64,000 nt of DNA, from contig NZ_WAGX01000007.1 in the NCBI RefSeq assembly GCF_008830185.1, positions 186,001-250,000 on the forward strand, in the 5' to 3' direction. Positions 46,819-54,739 of the stretch are shown here, in pieces. The stretch is from Candidatus Galacturonatibacter soehngenii. GTDB lineage: Bacteria; Bacillota; Clostridia; Lachnospirales; Lachnospiraceae. Position 1 is the first letter of the stretch; every line of letters starts with the position of its first letter. A program made the translations under genes and the position numbers. The notes under the pieces were generated by a model. That model made no database searches. It worked only from the letters and a program-made list of their open reading frames with translations, and had not been told where the DNA came from.

Positions 46819-46841
46819 GGGGGTTGCATGATGCAATCCCC
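46819..46841 (+). terminator. Short GC-rich hairpin before fucU
   Basis: GGGGGTTGCA/TGCAATCCCC forms a compact stem between the binding-protein and mutarotase genes. The following bases are only moderately T-rich, so it may be a partial terminator or processing site. Confidence 0.55.
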
Positions 46842-46888
46842 TTCCTTAAAAACGGAAATGTATTACAACAGGCAGGAGGAGTCAAAAC

Positions 46889-47329
46889 ATGTTAAAAGGT
46901 ATACCATCAATTTTATCACCACAATTATTAAAAGTATTGTGTGAAATGGGGCATAGTGACAGAATTGTTATTTCTGACGGAAACTTTCCAGCAGAAGAAA
47001 TGGGAAAAAATGCAATTGTTATTCGATGTGATGGGCATGGAGTTCCAGAGATTTTAGATGCAATCTTACAGTTATTTCCCCTAGATCCTTATGTAGAAAA
47101 ACCAGTTAATCTTATGGAGGTTGTTCCAGGAGATCCAGTTGAAACACCAATCTGGGATACGTATAAAGAGATTGTTGCAAAATACGATGATAGAGGAGCA
47201 AACTGCGTAGGAAATATAGAGCGATTTGCATTCTATGATCAGGCAAGAACAGCCTATGCTATTATTGCAACAAGTGAGAAGGCATTATATGCAAACATCA
47301 TGTTGCAAAAGGGTGTTGTAGTTGAATAA
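46889..47329 (+). CDS. fucU: L-fucose mutarotase (RbsD/FucU family)
   Basis: The 146-aa protein has the FucU/RbsD signature: MLKGIPSILSPQLLKVLCEMGH, IVISDGNFPAE, IRCDGHGVPEILDAIL, and RFAFYDQARTAYAII. It speeds interconversion of fucose anomers so that FucI gets its preferred form. Presence of fucI, fucU and a CUT2 importer in one region identifies the locus as L-fucose uptake and entry metabolism. GCAGGAGGAGTCAAAAC precedes the ATG. Confidence 0.92.
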   Translation: MLKGIPSILSPQLLKVLCEMGHSDRIVISDGNFPAEEMGKNAIVIRCDGHGVPEILDAILQLFPLDPYVEKPVNLMEVVPGDPVETPIWDTYKEIVAKYDDRGANCVGNIERFAFYDQARTAYAIIATSEKALYANIMLQKGVVVE

Positions 47330-47362
47330 ATGAACAGATATTATAGGAATCTAATATTTTTC

Positions 47363-47415
47363 CTAATAAAAAGAAGTACACTTTGTATCATTCAAAATGT
47401 ACTTCTTTTTATTAG
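47363..47415 (+). terminator. Terminator of the fucose importer operon
   Basis: Twenty-three-base arms (47363-47385, 47393-47415; one mismatch near the loop) with long A and T tracts form a strong terminator. Confidence 0.92.
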
Positions 47416-47847
47416 AGTCAAGTCAAAAAAATTATATAAAATATGGCTGAACAAAAGAAGTGGCAAGCCGCTTCTTTCCTTTTAATAAAACTTGTACTAA
47501 AAAATACAAGTAAGGTATTAGTATGAATACCTAACATGAAACACTTTATACTTCAATTATACTCCCCAGTTAATTGACCTTATAGCGAAAGTGCCAAAAT
47601 ATGGAATTATTGTATCACATAAAAGTGATAAAGTAACTAGGCTAAGAGTACCAGAATTTATAAAAGTTATATTAAAAGTCTAAAAAAGAACATTGTAGTT
47701 CATCTGAAAATACAATATAATAAATAAAAGTATCTATAAAGTATGTACTTTGATTCATATAAAGTAAATGATAGCGTTTTTTACAGATAGAAAATACATT
47801 ATGCTCACACATATAATAAAAAGTATGGGGCAGAATAGGAGGAAACT
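47416..47847. other. Spacer between fucU and exonuclease III, with hairpin
   Basis: A stem AAAGAAGTGGC/GCCGCTTCTTT (47454-47477) followed by CCTTTT lies near the start. A possible gene remnant at 47540-47683 is listed separately. The last 150 bp are AT-rich with no clear feature beyond the AGGAGG site of the next gene. Confidence 0.5.
47540..47683 (+). pseudogene. Possible remnant of a lost gene
   Basis: A 47-codon open frame without a start codon or ribosome site reads like real protein in its second half (PKYGIIVSHKSDKVTRLRVP, then EFIKVILKV) before a stop. It may be the tail of a decayed gene. The family is not recognised and chance is a serious alternative. Confidence 0.25.
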
Positions 47848-48603
47848 ATGAAATTTATATCGTGGAATGTAAATGGATTAAGGGCTTGTGTACAAAAGGG
47901 ATTTTTAGATTTTTTTAAAGAAATTGATGCAGATATATTTTGTATTCAAGAAAGCAAAATGCAGGAAGGACAGCTTGAACTAGAGTTAGAAGGCTATTAT
48001 CAATACTGGAATTATGCAATAAAAAAAGGCTACTCAGGGACAGCTATTTTTACTAAAAAAGAAGCAATCAGTGTTAGTTATGGAATTGGTATCAAAGAGC
48101 ATGACCAAGAGGGTAGAGTGATTACGTTGGAATATGAGAACTTTTATATTGTAACAGTCTATACTCCGAATTCGCAGGAAAAGTTGGCTAGACTTGACTA
48201 CCGTATGGAGTGGGAAGATGCTTTTAAGGCTTATTTAAAGCAATTAGAGGAAAACAAACCCGTTATCCTATGTGGTGATTTAAATGTGGCACATAAAGAA
48301 ATTGATTTGAAAAACCCTAAGACGAATCGAAAGAACGCAGGGTTTAGCGATGAGGAAAGAGGAAAATTTACAGAACTCTTAAGTGCTGGATTTGTGGATA
48401 CCTTCCGCTACTTTTATCCAGATTTGGAAGGGGTTTATTCTTGGTGGTCTTATCGCTTTCGTGCGAGAGAAAAGAATGCTGGTTGGAGAATTGATTACTT
48501 TTTAGTATCGAAATCCTTGGAAGAGAAATTAGTAGATGCCAAGATTCACACGGAAGTATTTGGGTCTGATCATTGCCCGGTTGAATTGGAGATTGCATTA
48601 TAG
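47848..48603 (+). CDS. Exodeoxyribonuclease III (AP endonuclease)
   Basis: The 251-aa enzyme has the ExoIII/APE motifs: [48 protein letters not shown] and a C-terminal GSDHCPVEL. It cuts DNA at abasic sites and removes 3' blocks in base excision repair. AGGAGGAAACT precedes the ATG. The next gene also deals with abasic sites. Confidence 0.94.
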   Translation: MKFISWNVNGLRACVQKGFLDFFKEIDADIFCIQESKMQEGQLELELEGYYQYWNYAIKKGYSGTAIFTKKEAISVSYGIGIKEHDQEGRVITLEYENFYIVTVYTPNSQEKLARLDYRMEWEDAFKAYLKQLEENKPVILCGDLNVAHKEIDLKNPKTNRKNAGFSDEERGKFTELLSAGFVDTFRYFYPDLEGVYSWWSYRFRAREKNAGWRIDYFLVSKSLEEKLVDAKIHTEVFGSDHCPVELEIAL

Positions 48604-48629
48604 CCAAGTGAAAATGAGAGGGAGGGTGT

Positions 48630-49211
48630 ATGTGCGGTAGGTATTATATTGACGAAGAAACAGCAATTGAGCTTGAAAAGTTGGTTAAAGATATTGATAA
48701 AAAATTAAACCCTCATAATTATAAAGGTGATATTGTTCCATCTGTGGCTGCACCAGTTATCACAAGTCATAATCAGAAGTTGGAGGCTAAGTTGCTTTCG
48801 TGGGGATTTCATAGATTTGATAAAAAGGGTCTTATTATTAATGCACGTGCAGAAACCATAATGGAAAAGAAAACCTTTAAAGAATGCCTAAGTACAAGAA
48901 AGTGTGCGATTGTGGCAACTGGTTTTTATGAATGGGATAAATCTAGAAATAAATTCAGCTTCACACACAAAGAAAATAAGCTTATGCTGATGGCAGGATT
49001 GTATGATGAAGAGAAACGTTTCGTTATCATAACAACAAAAGCAAATGATTCAATGGAACCTGTTCATGATAGAATGCCATTGATACTAAGCCAAAAAGAA
49101 CTTAAAATTTGGTTAAATGAGGAAAAAGAGACACAAAATATTTTAACACAGACACCTCCTCTGTTAAATAGACATACAGATATGGAGCAAATGAGACTGG
49201 AGTTTTTCTAG
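48630..49211 (+). CDS. SOS-response-associated peptidase / abasic-site shield (YedK-HMCES family)
   Basis: The 193-aa protein begins with the invariant MCGRYY, whose Cys2, freed by Met removal, forms a stable crosslink with abasic sites in single-stranded DNA in known members. Further family motifs are NARAETI, ATGFYEWDK and HDRMPLIL. It lies 26 bp after exonuclease III, so both probably form an abasic-site repair pair. The strong GAGGGAGGGT site precedes the ATG. Confidence 0.92.
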   Translation: MCGRYYIDEETAIELEKLVKDIDKKLNPHNYKGDIVPSVAAPVITSHNQKLEAKLLSWGFHRFDKKGLIINARAETIMEKKTFKECLSTRKCAIVATGFYEWDKSRNKFSFTHKENKLMLMAGLYDEEKRFVIITTKANDSMEPVHDRMPLILSQKELKIWLNEEKETQNILTQTPPLLNRHTDMEQMRLEFF

Positions 49212-49220
49212 TCTCATTTG
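49188..49220. terminator. Bidirectional terminator over two convergent gene ends
   Basis: Perfect 11-bp arms CAAATGAGACT/AGTCTCATTTG overlap the last codons of both convergent genes. Confidence 0.78.
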
Positions 49221-49789
49221 TTATTTTTCTTTGTTTTTTTGGCAAAGGATATTAGCTTTTGATATAAGTATACATCATGGTCACTAAAGTATTCTTTGGT
49301 AAACTGACTGACAGGAAACCATGCTACGGCACTGTTTTCATCCGGACATACAGTTACTTCACTGGCTTCATTCGCAATTAGTACATAAGCGACCGATAGA
49401 TGTAAGTGGACATTAATATATTGCTCTTTCTTTTTGTGTCCTTCCACCGTAAGAATATCAATGGATGCTATTTCGTTGGATAATGGATAAATGTCTTGTA
49501 TTCCTGTTTCCTCACGTGCTTCCTTAAACGATACGTAAAGCATATCGTGTTCATTATCAGCGTGCCCACCCGTCCAAGACCAAACATTGCGAATATTATG
49601 ATGAACCAGTAAGACTTTATCCAAGGTTTCATTCATGATAAAGCCAGAGCTTGTGATATGAGCAATTTCATTGGAACGTGATAAAACATTGTCTCCAAAA
49701 TGATGGATATAATCTAAAATTACTTTTTTGTCTTGTACTTCCTGTTCATTGATTGGTTGATAGGAAATAATTGCTTGTGTATAGTTCAT
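49214..49789 (-). CDS. NUDIX hydrolase
   Basis: The 191-aa protein has a Nudix box around GHADNEHDMLYVSFKEAREE followed by TGI. The catalytic glutamates of the KEAREE part are kept, though two less strict positions differ from consensus (Glu to His early in the box and Arg to Lys). Such enzymes remove nucleoside diphosphate-linked groups. The N-terminal YIHHFGDNVLSRSN stretch and overall size resemble isopentenyl-like or ADP-sugar Nudix proteins. The substrate is unknown. Confidence 0.85.
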   Translation of the reverse strand: MNYTQAIISYQPINEQEVQDKKVILDYIHHFGDNVLSRSNEIAHITSSGFIMNETLDKVLLVHHNIRNVWSWTGGHADNEHDMLYVSFKEAREETGIQDIYPLSNEIASIDILTVEGHKKKEQYINVHLHLSVAYVLIANEASEVTVCPDENSAVAWFPVSQFTKEYFSDHDVYLYQKLISFAKKTKKNNK

Positions 49790-49977
49790 GGCTTCTCCTT
49801 TGGTATTTCTAATGTACGTTAGTAGTCTTGGTATTATGGTAATTCATATTTGAATTTAATTCAATATTACTTTTTTACAAAGCTATGTATTTGAAATAAA
49901 AAATGAGCTATAATATCCTAGGAAACCCGTTTTACCAAAGAAAAGTGAAAAAATTACGCAAAGGCGAGGTACATATA

Positions 49978-50760
49978 ATGAAGATAGGATTTTTTGATTC
50001 TGGTGTAGGAGGATTATCAGTCATGCATCTGGCACTTAGACGTCTTCCTGATGAGCAGTTTATATTTTATGCAGATGAGGAACACGTTCCCTATGGAGAG
50101 AAAACAATCGAGCAGATAACAGGATATGTGGATGATGCGATAAGATTTATGATAGAAAAAGAAGCTAAGGTAATTGTTATAGCCTGTAACACTGCAACCA
50201 GTGCTGCAATCCATGAGATAAGAAAAAAATACTCCATCCCAATTATAGGAATGGAACCAGCGGTAAAAAAATCTCTTACGATATGTGAGAATCAAAGAGT
50301 ATTAGTGGCAGCTACTCCAGTTACAATAAAGGGAGAAAAGCTTAGATACTTAATTCAAAATACAGAACAAGGGCATCTGGTTGACTTAGTTGCAATTCCT
50401 GAATTGGTGTCATTTGCAGAACAAGGCGAATTTGAATCGGAACAATTAATAAATTTATTAAGAGATAGATTACGTGCATTTAAGCTAGAAGAATATTCTT
50501 CCATTGTCTTAGGGTGTACACACTTTAATTATTTTAAAGATACGTTTAGACAAATTATTCCAAATCACATTAAGTTTGTAGATGGGAATGAAGGTACTGT
50601 GAATCAATTAATCAATGAGTTAAGTCATATAAATGGTTTTGAAAAGAATCAACAAACAATTGAATATTATTTTTCAGGTAAAAAAGTGACAGATAGTAAG
50701 GAGCTATCTCGCATTAATGAATGTCTCAAGCGATTGGATCAGATGATTAAAATTATATGA
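49978..50760 (+). CDS. murI: Glutamate racemase
   Basis: The 260-aa racemase has the two catalytic Cys motifs: IVIACNTATSAAIHE and VLGCTHFNYF, plus the opening MKIGFFDSGVGGLSV. It supplies D-glutamate for peptidoglycan. The ATG at 49978 is the family start; 25 extra residues from an upstream frame opening at 49903 do not match the family. A TATAAT box at 49911-49916 may be its promoter. Confidence 0.94.
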   Translation: MKIGFFDSGVGGLSVMHLALRRLPDEQFIFYADEEHVPYGEKTIEQITGYVDDAIRFMIEKEAKVIVIACNTATSAAIHEIRKKYSIPIIGMEPAVKKSLTICENQRVLVAATPVTIKGEKLRYLIQNTEQGHLVDLVAIPELVSFAEQGEFESEQLINLLRDRLRAFKLEEYSSIVLGCTHFNYFKDTFRQIIPNHIKFVDGNEGTVNQLINELSHINGFEKNQQTIEYYFSGKKVTDSKELSRINECLKRLDQMIKII

Positions 50761-50832
50761 TGCTACTTTACTTATTTTACCACTTTACAATAGAACATAT
50801 GTTTGGTAATATGATTTTAAGAGGTGGTAATA

Positions 50833-52098
50833 GTGGAAAAAATTATTTTTCACGTTGATGTAAATTCTGCATTTTTAAGCTGGGAAGCAGTTTACCAGAT
50901 GAAATGTTTAGGTGAAACATTAGACTTAAGAGAAATACCATCCGCTATATGTGGCGATATTAAGAAAAGACATGGTATCATCTTAGCAAAATCCACACCC
51001 GCAAAAAAATACAAGATTAAGACGGCTGAAACCATTAGCGATGCATTAAAAAAATGTCCGAATCTCGTACTGGTGCAGCCGCATTATGACTTGTATGAAG
51101 CCTCTTCAAAGGCACTCATGGAAATACTAAAGAGGTTTTCGCCTGAAGTAGAACAATATAGCATTGATGAAGCTTATCTTGATATGACAGGAACGAAGTC
51201 GTTATGGGGCTCGCCTGTAGTAGCGGCGAATTTAATAAAAGATAAAATATACAAAGAGCTTGGGTTTACAGTCAATATTGGTGTATCAAGTAACAAATTA
51301 TTGGCAAAGATGGCTTCTGATTTTAAAAAGCCTAATCTGGTGCATACCCTATTTCCAAAAGAGATACAAACGAAAATGTGGAACTTGCCAGTAGGAGAGC
51401 TTTTCTTTTGTGGAAGGGCAACAGAGAATAAACTAAATAAGCTTGGAATTAAAACCATTGGTGAGCTAGCCAATACAGATATTTCATTTCTTAAGAATCA
51501 TTTGAAAAAGCATGGAGAGATTCTATGGTGCTTTGCAAATGGAATTGATGTTTCAGTGGTTGAAAGTGTGGCACCTGCAAACAAAGGATATGGCAATAGC
51601 ATGACAGTTCCTTTTGACGTTTGCGATGCCCCTACTGCAAAGATGGTTCTGCTTTCACTTTGTGAAACAGTTGGTATGCGTCTTAGAAAAGACGAGGTAA
51701 AAATTTCTGTTATTGCAGTGTCCATCAAAGATTTTGCTTTAAGGAGTATGAGACATCAAAAGACTTTAGTTTCGGCTACGAATATAACCAATGAAATTTT
51801 CCAAGCAGTTAGTCAGGCTTTTGATGAATTATGGGATGGCGATACACCAATTAGGCAATTGGGGGTTCATACAAGCAGAGTGGTAGATCAGAATGTACAA
51901 CGCCAATTAGACCTTTTTGACATGCAAAATTATGAGAAATATGAAGTACTAGACAGTACAATTGATAAGATTAGAAGACGTTATGGTGAAGAAGCAATTT
52001 TTCGAGCATCCTATGTCAATGCCAGAATACGTCCGCTAAATGGAGGGGTTAGTAAAGAAAAATTAAAGGCAAAAGGAGAAGAAATCTTATATGAATAA
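50833..52098 (+). CDS. Y-family DNA polymerase (DinB/UmuC-like)
   Basis: The 421-aa translesion polymerase has catalytic acids in FHVDVNSAFLSW and YSIDEAYLDMT, a helix-hairpin-helix region (LNKLGIKTIGELAN) and a C-terminal clamp-binding QLDLF. The first motif (DVNSAFLSWEA) differs from the usual DMDAFFASVE, so it belongs to a divergent branch. GTG at 50833 follows AAGAGGTGG; the GTG at 50824 overlaps that site. A 91-aa gene overlaps its end. Confidence 0.9.
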   Translation: MEKIIFHVDVNSAFLSWEAVYQMKCLGETLDLREIPSAICGDIKKRHGIILAKSTPAKKYKIKTAETISDALKKCPNLVLVQPHYDLYEASSKALMEILKRFSPEVEQYSIDEAYLDMTGTKSLWGSPVVAANLIKDKIYKELGFTVNIGVSSNKLLAKMASDFKKPNLVHTLFPKEIQTKMWNLPVGELFFCGRATENKLNKLGIKTIGELANTDISFLKNHLKKHGEILWCFANGIDVSVVESVAPANKGYGNSMTVPFDVCDAPTAKMVLLSLCETVGMRLRKDEVKISVIAVSIKDFALRSMRHQKTLVSATNITNEIFQAVSQAFDELWDGDTPIRQLGVHTSRVVDQNVQRQLDLFDMQNYEKYEVLDSTIDKIRRRYGEEAIFRASYVNARIRPLNGGVSKEKLKAKGEEILYE

Positions 52099-52366
52099 GC
52101 AAGAAAAAACAACTCATTATGTGGCAGTTGACGCGAATGCTACCTTTAATCCATTAGGAGAAATCAAACCAATGTATGTGCGGCTAGAAGATGAAGAACA
52201 TCAACTTCATACCTATAAAATTCAAAGCATAAGTAATGTAAAGGAAGAAAAATATGCTGGAATTATCTCGTATTTGTTTGTCTGTCACATTGCAGTGGAG
52301 GATTGTTTAAGAGAAATTAAGCTTCGTTACTATGTTCCTTCTCATAAGTGGATGTTGGAGGAATAG
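52091..52366 (+). CDS. Small protein co-translated with the Y-family polymerase
   Basis: The 91-aa product has no signal peptide or helix and looks beta-rich (FNPLGEIKPMYVRLEDEEHQ, IKLRYYVPSHKWML). Its ATG overlaps the polymerase stop by eight bases, with AAAAGGAGAAG upstream, so the two are coupled. Its place recalls the YolD proteins that accompany Y-family polymerases in Bacillus, but I see no clear sequence match. It is likely an accessory or regulator of the polymerase (inference). Confidence 0.7.
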   Translation: MNKQEKTTHYVAVDANATFNPLGEIKPMYVRLEDEEHQLHTYKIQSISNVKEEKYAGIISYLFVCHIAVEDCLREIKLRYYVPSHKWMLEE

Positions 52367-52391
52367 ATGCAATTATATAGATAAGAGCGAT

Positions 52392-52425
52392 AAAGGGCCT
52401 GTGAGATTTGACAGGTTCTTTTTTT
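52392..52425 (+). terminator. Terminator of the polymerase operon
   Basis: AAAGGGCCTGT pairs with ACAGGTTCTTT through two G-T pairs and is followed by seven T residues. Confidence 0.85.
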
Positions 52426-52525
52426 GTTAGTTAAAACGAATAAATTGTTTAAAATACTAGACTAGACAGATGGAATAGATTATAATTAAAGTTGTAAAAT
52501 AGATGTTAGGGGATAAGGGAAAGTT

Positions 52526-53230
52526 ATGAATGTACTAAGTATTGGAATTTGTGACGATGAAATAATTATTCAAAAAATACTTGCAGATAAAATAAAAGAA
52601 TGTCTGGAAAAAAAAGAGTTGAATGCTAAAATTTATATGTTTGAAGCGGGAGCTGATTTGCTTAGACAGGCATTTAAATTAGATGTTATATTTTTAGATA
52701 TTCAAATGCCTGAAATGAATGGAATTGAGGTAGGAAGAAAACTAAAAAAAATAAATGGTGATTGTAAAGTTATTATAGTTACGAGCAAAGAAAACTATTA
52801 TAAAGAAGCTTTTAGAATTGGTGCTTTTCGATTTATAACAAAGCCTTTTGAGATTCACGAAATAGAAGAAGCTTTAGAGGCAGTAAATGTAGATAAAGCG
52901 GGTATTGATATAATTAAGTTATATGACAAGCGTATGGTTTTTGAGATCGAACAAAGAGAAATCAATTATATTGTTGCATATGATAGTTATGCAAATTTTA
53001 TATTAGGCAATAGAGTATTTAGAAAAAATGTTTCATTAAATGAATTAGAGACGGTTCTGGATAAAAGAATATTTTTTCGAATAAACAGAAAAGTAATAGT
53101 AAATATGCTGTGGATTCAAGAATACAAAAAAGGTGAGATTGTAATAAATACAGAAAAAATGATAGTGTCCAGAAGAAAGAGAAAAGAATTTGAACTAGCC
53201 TTTATAGAATATGATATAATGCACAGATGA
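52526..53230 (+). CDS. LytTR-type response regulator
   Basis: The 234-aa regulator has a receiver (ICDDE, phospho-Asp in VIFLDIQMPEMNG, Lys in FITKPF) and a C-terminal LytTR DNA-binding domain (about 130-230, with FFRINRKVIVNMLWIQEY). LytTR regulators of this AgrA/ComE type usually act on peptide-controlled operons and bind paired direct repeats. Such repeats occur downstream at 54546-54576. It is 16 bp before its kinase gene. Base use is visibly AT-richer than in the genes to the left. Confidence 0.92.
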   Translation: MNVLSIGICDDEIIIQKILADKIKECLEKKELNAKIYMFEAGADLLRQAFKLDVIFLDIQMPEMNGIEVGRKLKKINGDCKVIIVTSKENYYKEAFRIGAFRFITKPFEIHEIEEALEAVNVDKAGIDIIKLYDKRMVFEIEQREINYIVAYDSYANFILGNRVFRKNVSLNELETVLDKRIFFRINRKVIVNMLWIQEYKKGEIVINTEKMIVSRRKRKEFELAFIEYDIMHR

Positions 53231-53246
53231 AGAATTAGGGGGAGAA

Positions 53247-54539
53247 ATGTATTTAGTCATATTATTAGGAACTTATATAATTGAGTTATTTAAACATTGG
53301 ATATTAATAAATAGTTTTTTTGACGCTAAAATTAAAAGAAAGTGGTTTGGTATTATTGGCGTAGTTATCTATTGGTATATTAATAATGAAATAGCCAAAG
53401 AAGATGAAACTCATATTACTATGTATTTTATTGTGTTCATCATTTTAATTTTTACTGTTAAAGTAAAATGGAAGAAAAAATGTTTGATTTTCTTAATGTC
53501 TCTTTTAGTAATTAGTTGTGTTGATGGAGTGTTTGGAATACTAATCAAATTAATATGTAGCCAAATAAGTGGGGGAAAAATGGAGTATGATATTAAGATA
53601 TTAATCACAAATATTACTAGTCTAAGCTTTATTATAGCTTTATCAATTACAAGGAGGCAAGATATATTTAGACAAAAATGGAATAAAGAAATTGCTAAAA
53701 AAAGTATGCCGATTTTATTATTGGTTTTAGCATTGTTTATTGTCTTTACAATTTCAGGGCTAAATTATGCAAAGGGTTATGTAGCAAATATGAAATTTAC
53801 ATTATTTGTAGATAGTGTAGCTACAGTATCATATATATGTATCGGGTTCCTAGCCTGTATTATGTTTTACATACAAAATACGAATAAAAGGATTGAAGAA
53901 ATGTTAAAGACTGAACGTAAATTAGGAGAAATGCAATTAAAACATTATAAAGTAATGCTAGAAAGAGAGGAGGACACTAGGAAATATCGTCATGATATAA
54001 ACAATCATCTAATCTGTTTAAATGAATTAGTAAAAGAAGGAAAAATAGATTCAATTACAGAATATCTTATGACAATGCAAAGCTATATAAATGAAATAAA
54101 ACAAAAAATATATGTGACGGGAAATGATATAATAGATGCTATTTTAAACTATTATTTGTTAAGGTTAAATAATGAGGTCCAAATTGATATAATAGGAAAA
54201 TGCCATAATGAATTAAGTATTAATAAAGTAGATTTATGTATTGTTTTTGGGAATTTAATTCAAAATGCTGTGGAAGAATTAAATAAAGATAACGTAGGTA
54301 AAAAATATTTAATAATATTGATTAAAACCGGAAGAGATTATCTTAAGATTGACATTTCAAATAGTATTTCTTATAAAAGTTCAGAGAAAAAAAATTTATT
54401 AAAGACAGAGAAAAAAAATAAACTAGACCATGGTTTTGGCTTGCTTAATATAAGGAGAACAGTTGAAAGAAATGAGGGGAAATTAGAAATTAAAATAGAA
54501 GACCACGAATTTGCAGCAAGTGTTATATTAAAAATATAG
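53247..54539 (+). CDS. AgrC-like GHKL sensor histidine kinase
   Basis: The 430-aa kinase has about six to seven N-terminal membrane helices (residues about 1-215) with almost no extracellular domain, a phosphorylation helix with KYRHDINNHLICLNEL, and a GHKL ATPase (FGNLIQNAVEELNK, HGFGLLNIRRTVERNEG). This is the layout of AgrC/BlpH-type receptors, which sense peptides in the membrane. No AgrB protease or AgrD precursor is present, so any peptide ligand must be of another type. GGGGGAGAA precedes the ATG. Confidence 0.9.
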   Translation: MYLVILLGTYIIELFKHWILINSFFDAKIKRKWFGIIGVVIYWYINNEIAKEDETHITMYFIVFIILIFTVKVKWKKKCLIFLMSLLVISCVDGVFGILIKLICSQISGGKMEYDIKILITNITSLSFIIALSITRRQDIFRQKWNKEIAKKSMPILLLVLALFIVFTISGLNYAKGYVANMKFTLFVDSVATVSYICIGFLACIMFYIQNTNKRIEEMLKTERKLGEMQLKHYKVMLEREEDTRKYRHDINNHLICLNELVKEGKIDSITEYLMTMQSYINEIKQKIYVTGNDIIDAILNYYLLRLNNEVQIDIIGKCHNELSINKVDLCIVFGNLIQNAVEELNKDNVGKKYLIILIKTGRDYLKIDISNSISYKSSEKKNLLKTEKKNKLDHGFGLLNIRRTVERNEGKLEIKIEDHEFAASVILKI

Positions 54540-54545
54540 CCTTAT

Positions 54546-54576
54546 ACGGACTTATATAACCGTACACGGACTTATA
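54546..54576 (+). promoter_or_regulatory. LytTR-type direct repeats
   Basis: ACGGACTTATA occurs exactly at 54546-54556 and 54566-54576, a 20-bp period or about two helical turns, as in AgrA/ComE binding sites. The pair lies just after the kinase gene and 56 bp before the small peptide ORF. I see no second pair before the regulator or the permease at 61052. Confidence 0.7.
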
Positions 54577-54631
54577 GTTGAGGTGCGTAATACTTTTTGA
54601 TATCCTTTAAATAAAGGGAGGTGAAAATATT

Positions 54632-54688
54632 ATGCATTTTTTTTATGCAAATATATTTGATGATATATGGAAAAAGCTATTTGGATAG
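54632..54688 (+). CDS. 18-residue amphipathic peptide (candidate signal, toxin-like or leader peptide)
   Basis: The ORF encodes MHFFYANIFDDIWKKLFG. It has one of the best ribosome sites in the region (GGGAGGTG, eight bases before ATG). In a helix, F4/I8/F9/I12/W13/L16/F17 form one hydrophobic face and N7/D10/D11/K14/K15 the other. There is no signal peptide and no double-glycine leader, so it would be exported as translated, as for leaderless bacteriocins or phenol-soluble modulins, or act inside the cell. A plain translated leader is the main alternative. It is the first ORF after the LytTR repeats. Confidence 0.6.
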   Translation: MHFFYANIFDDIWKKLFG

Positions 54689-54739
54689 TAAAGAAAGGAT
54701 TAGATCATCTATCTAAGACAAAATAATTAAAGAGGAAGA

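Noticed and set aside
54546-54576. Start of a CRISPR-like or tandem repeat array
   Set aside because: Only two short copies at 20-bp period, in a promoter position; fits a LytTR site.
52526-54688. Classical Agr quorum-sensing system
   Set aside because: Kinase and regulator fit, but there is no AgrB protease and the 18-aa peptide lacks the AgrD pattern.
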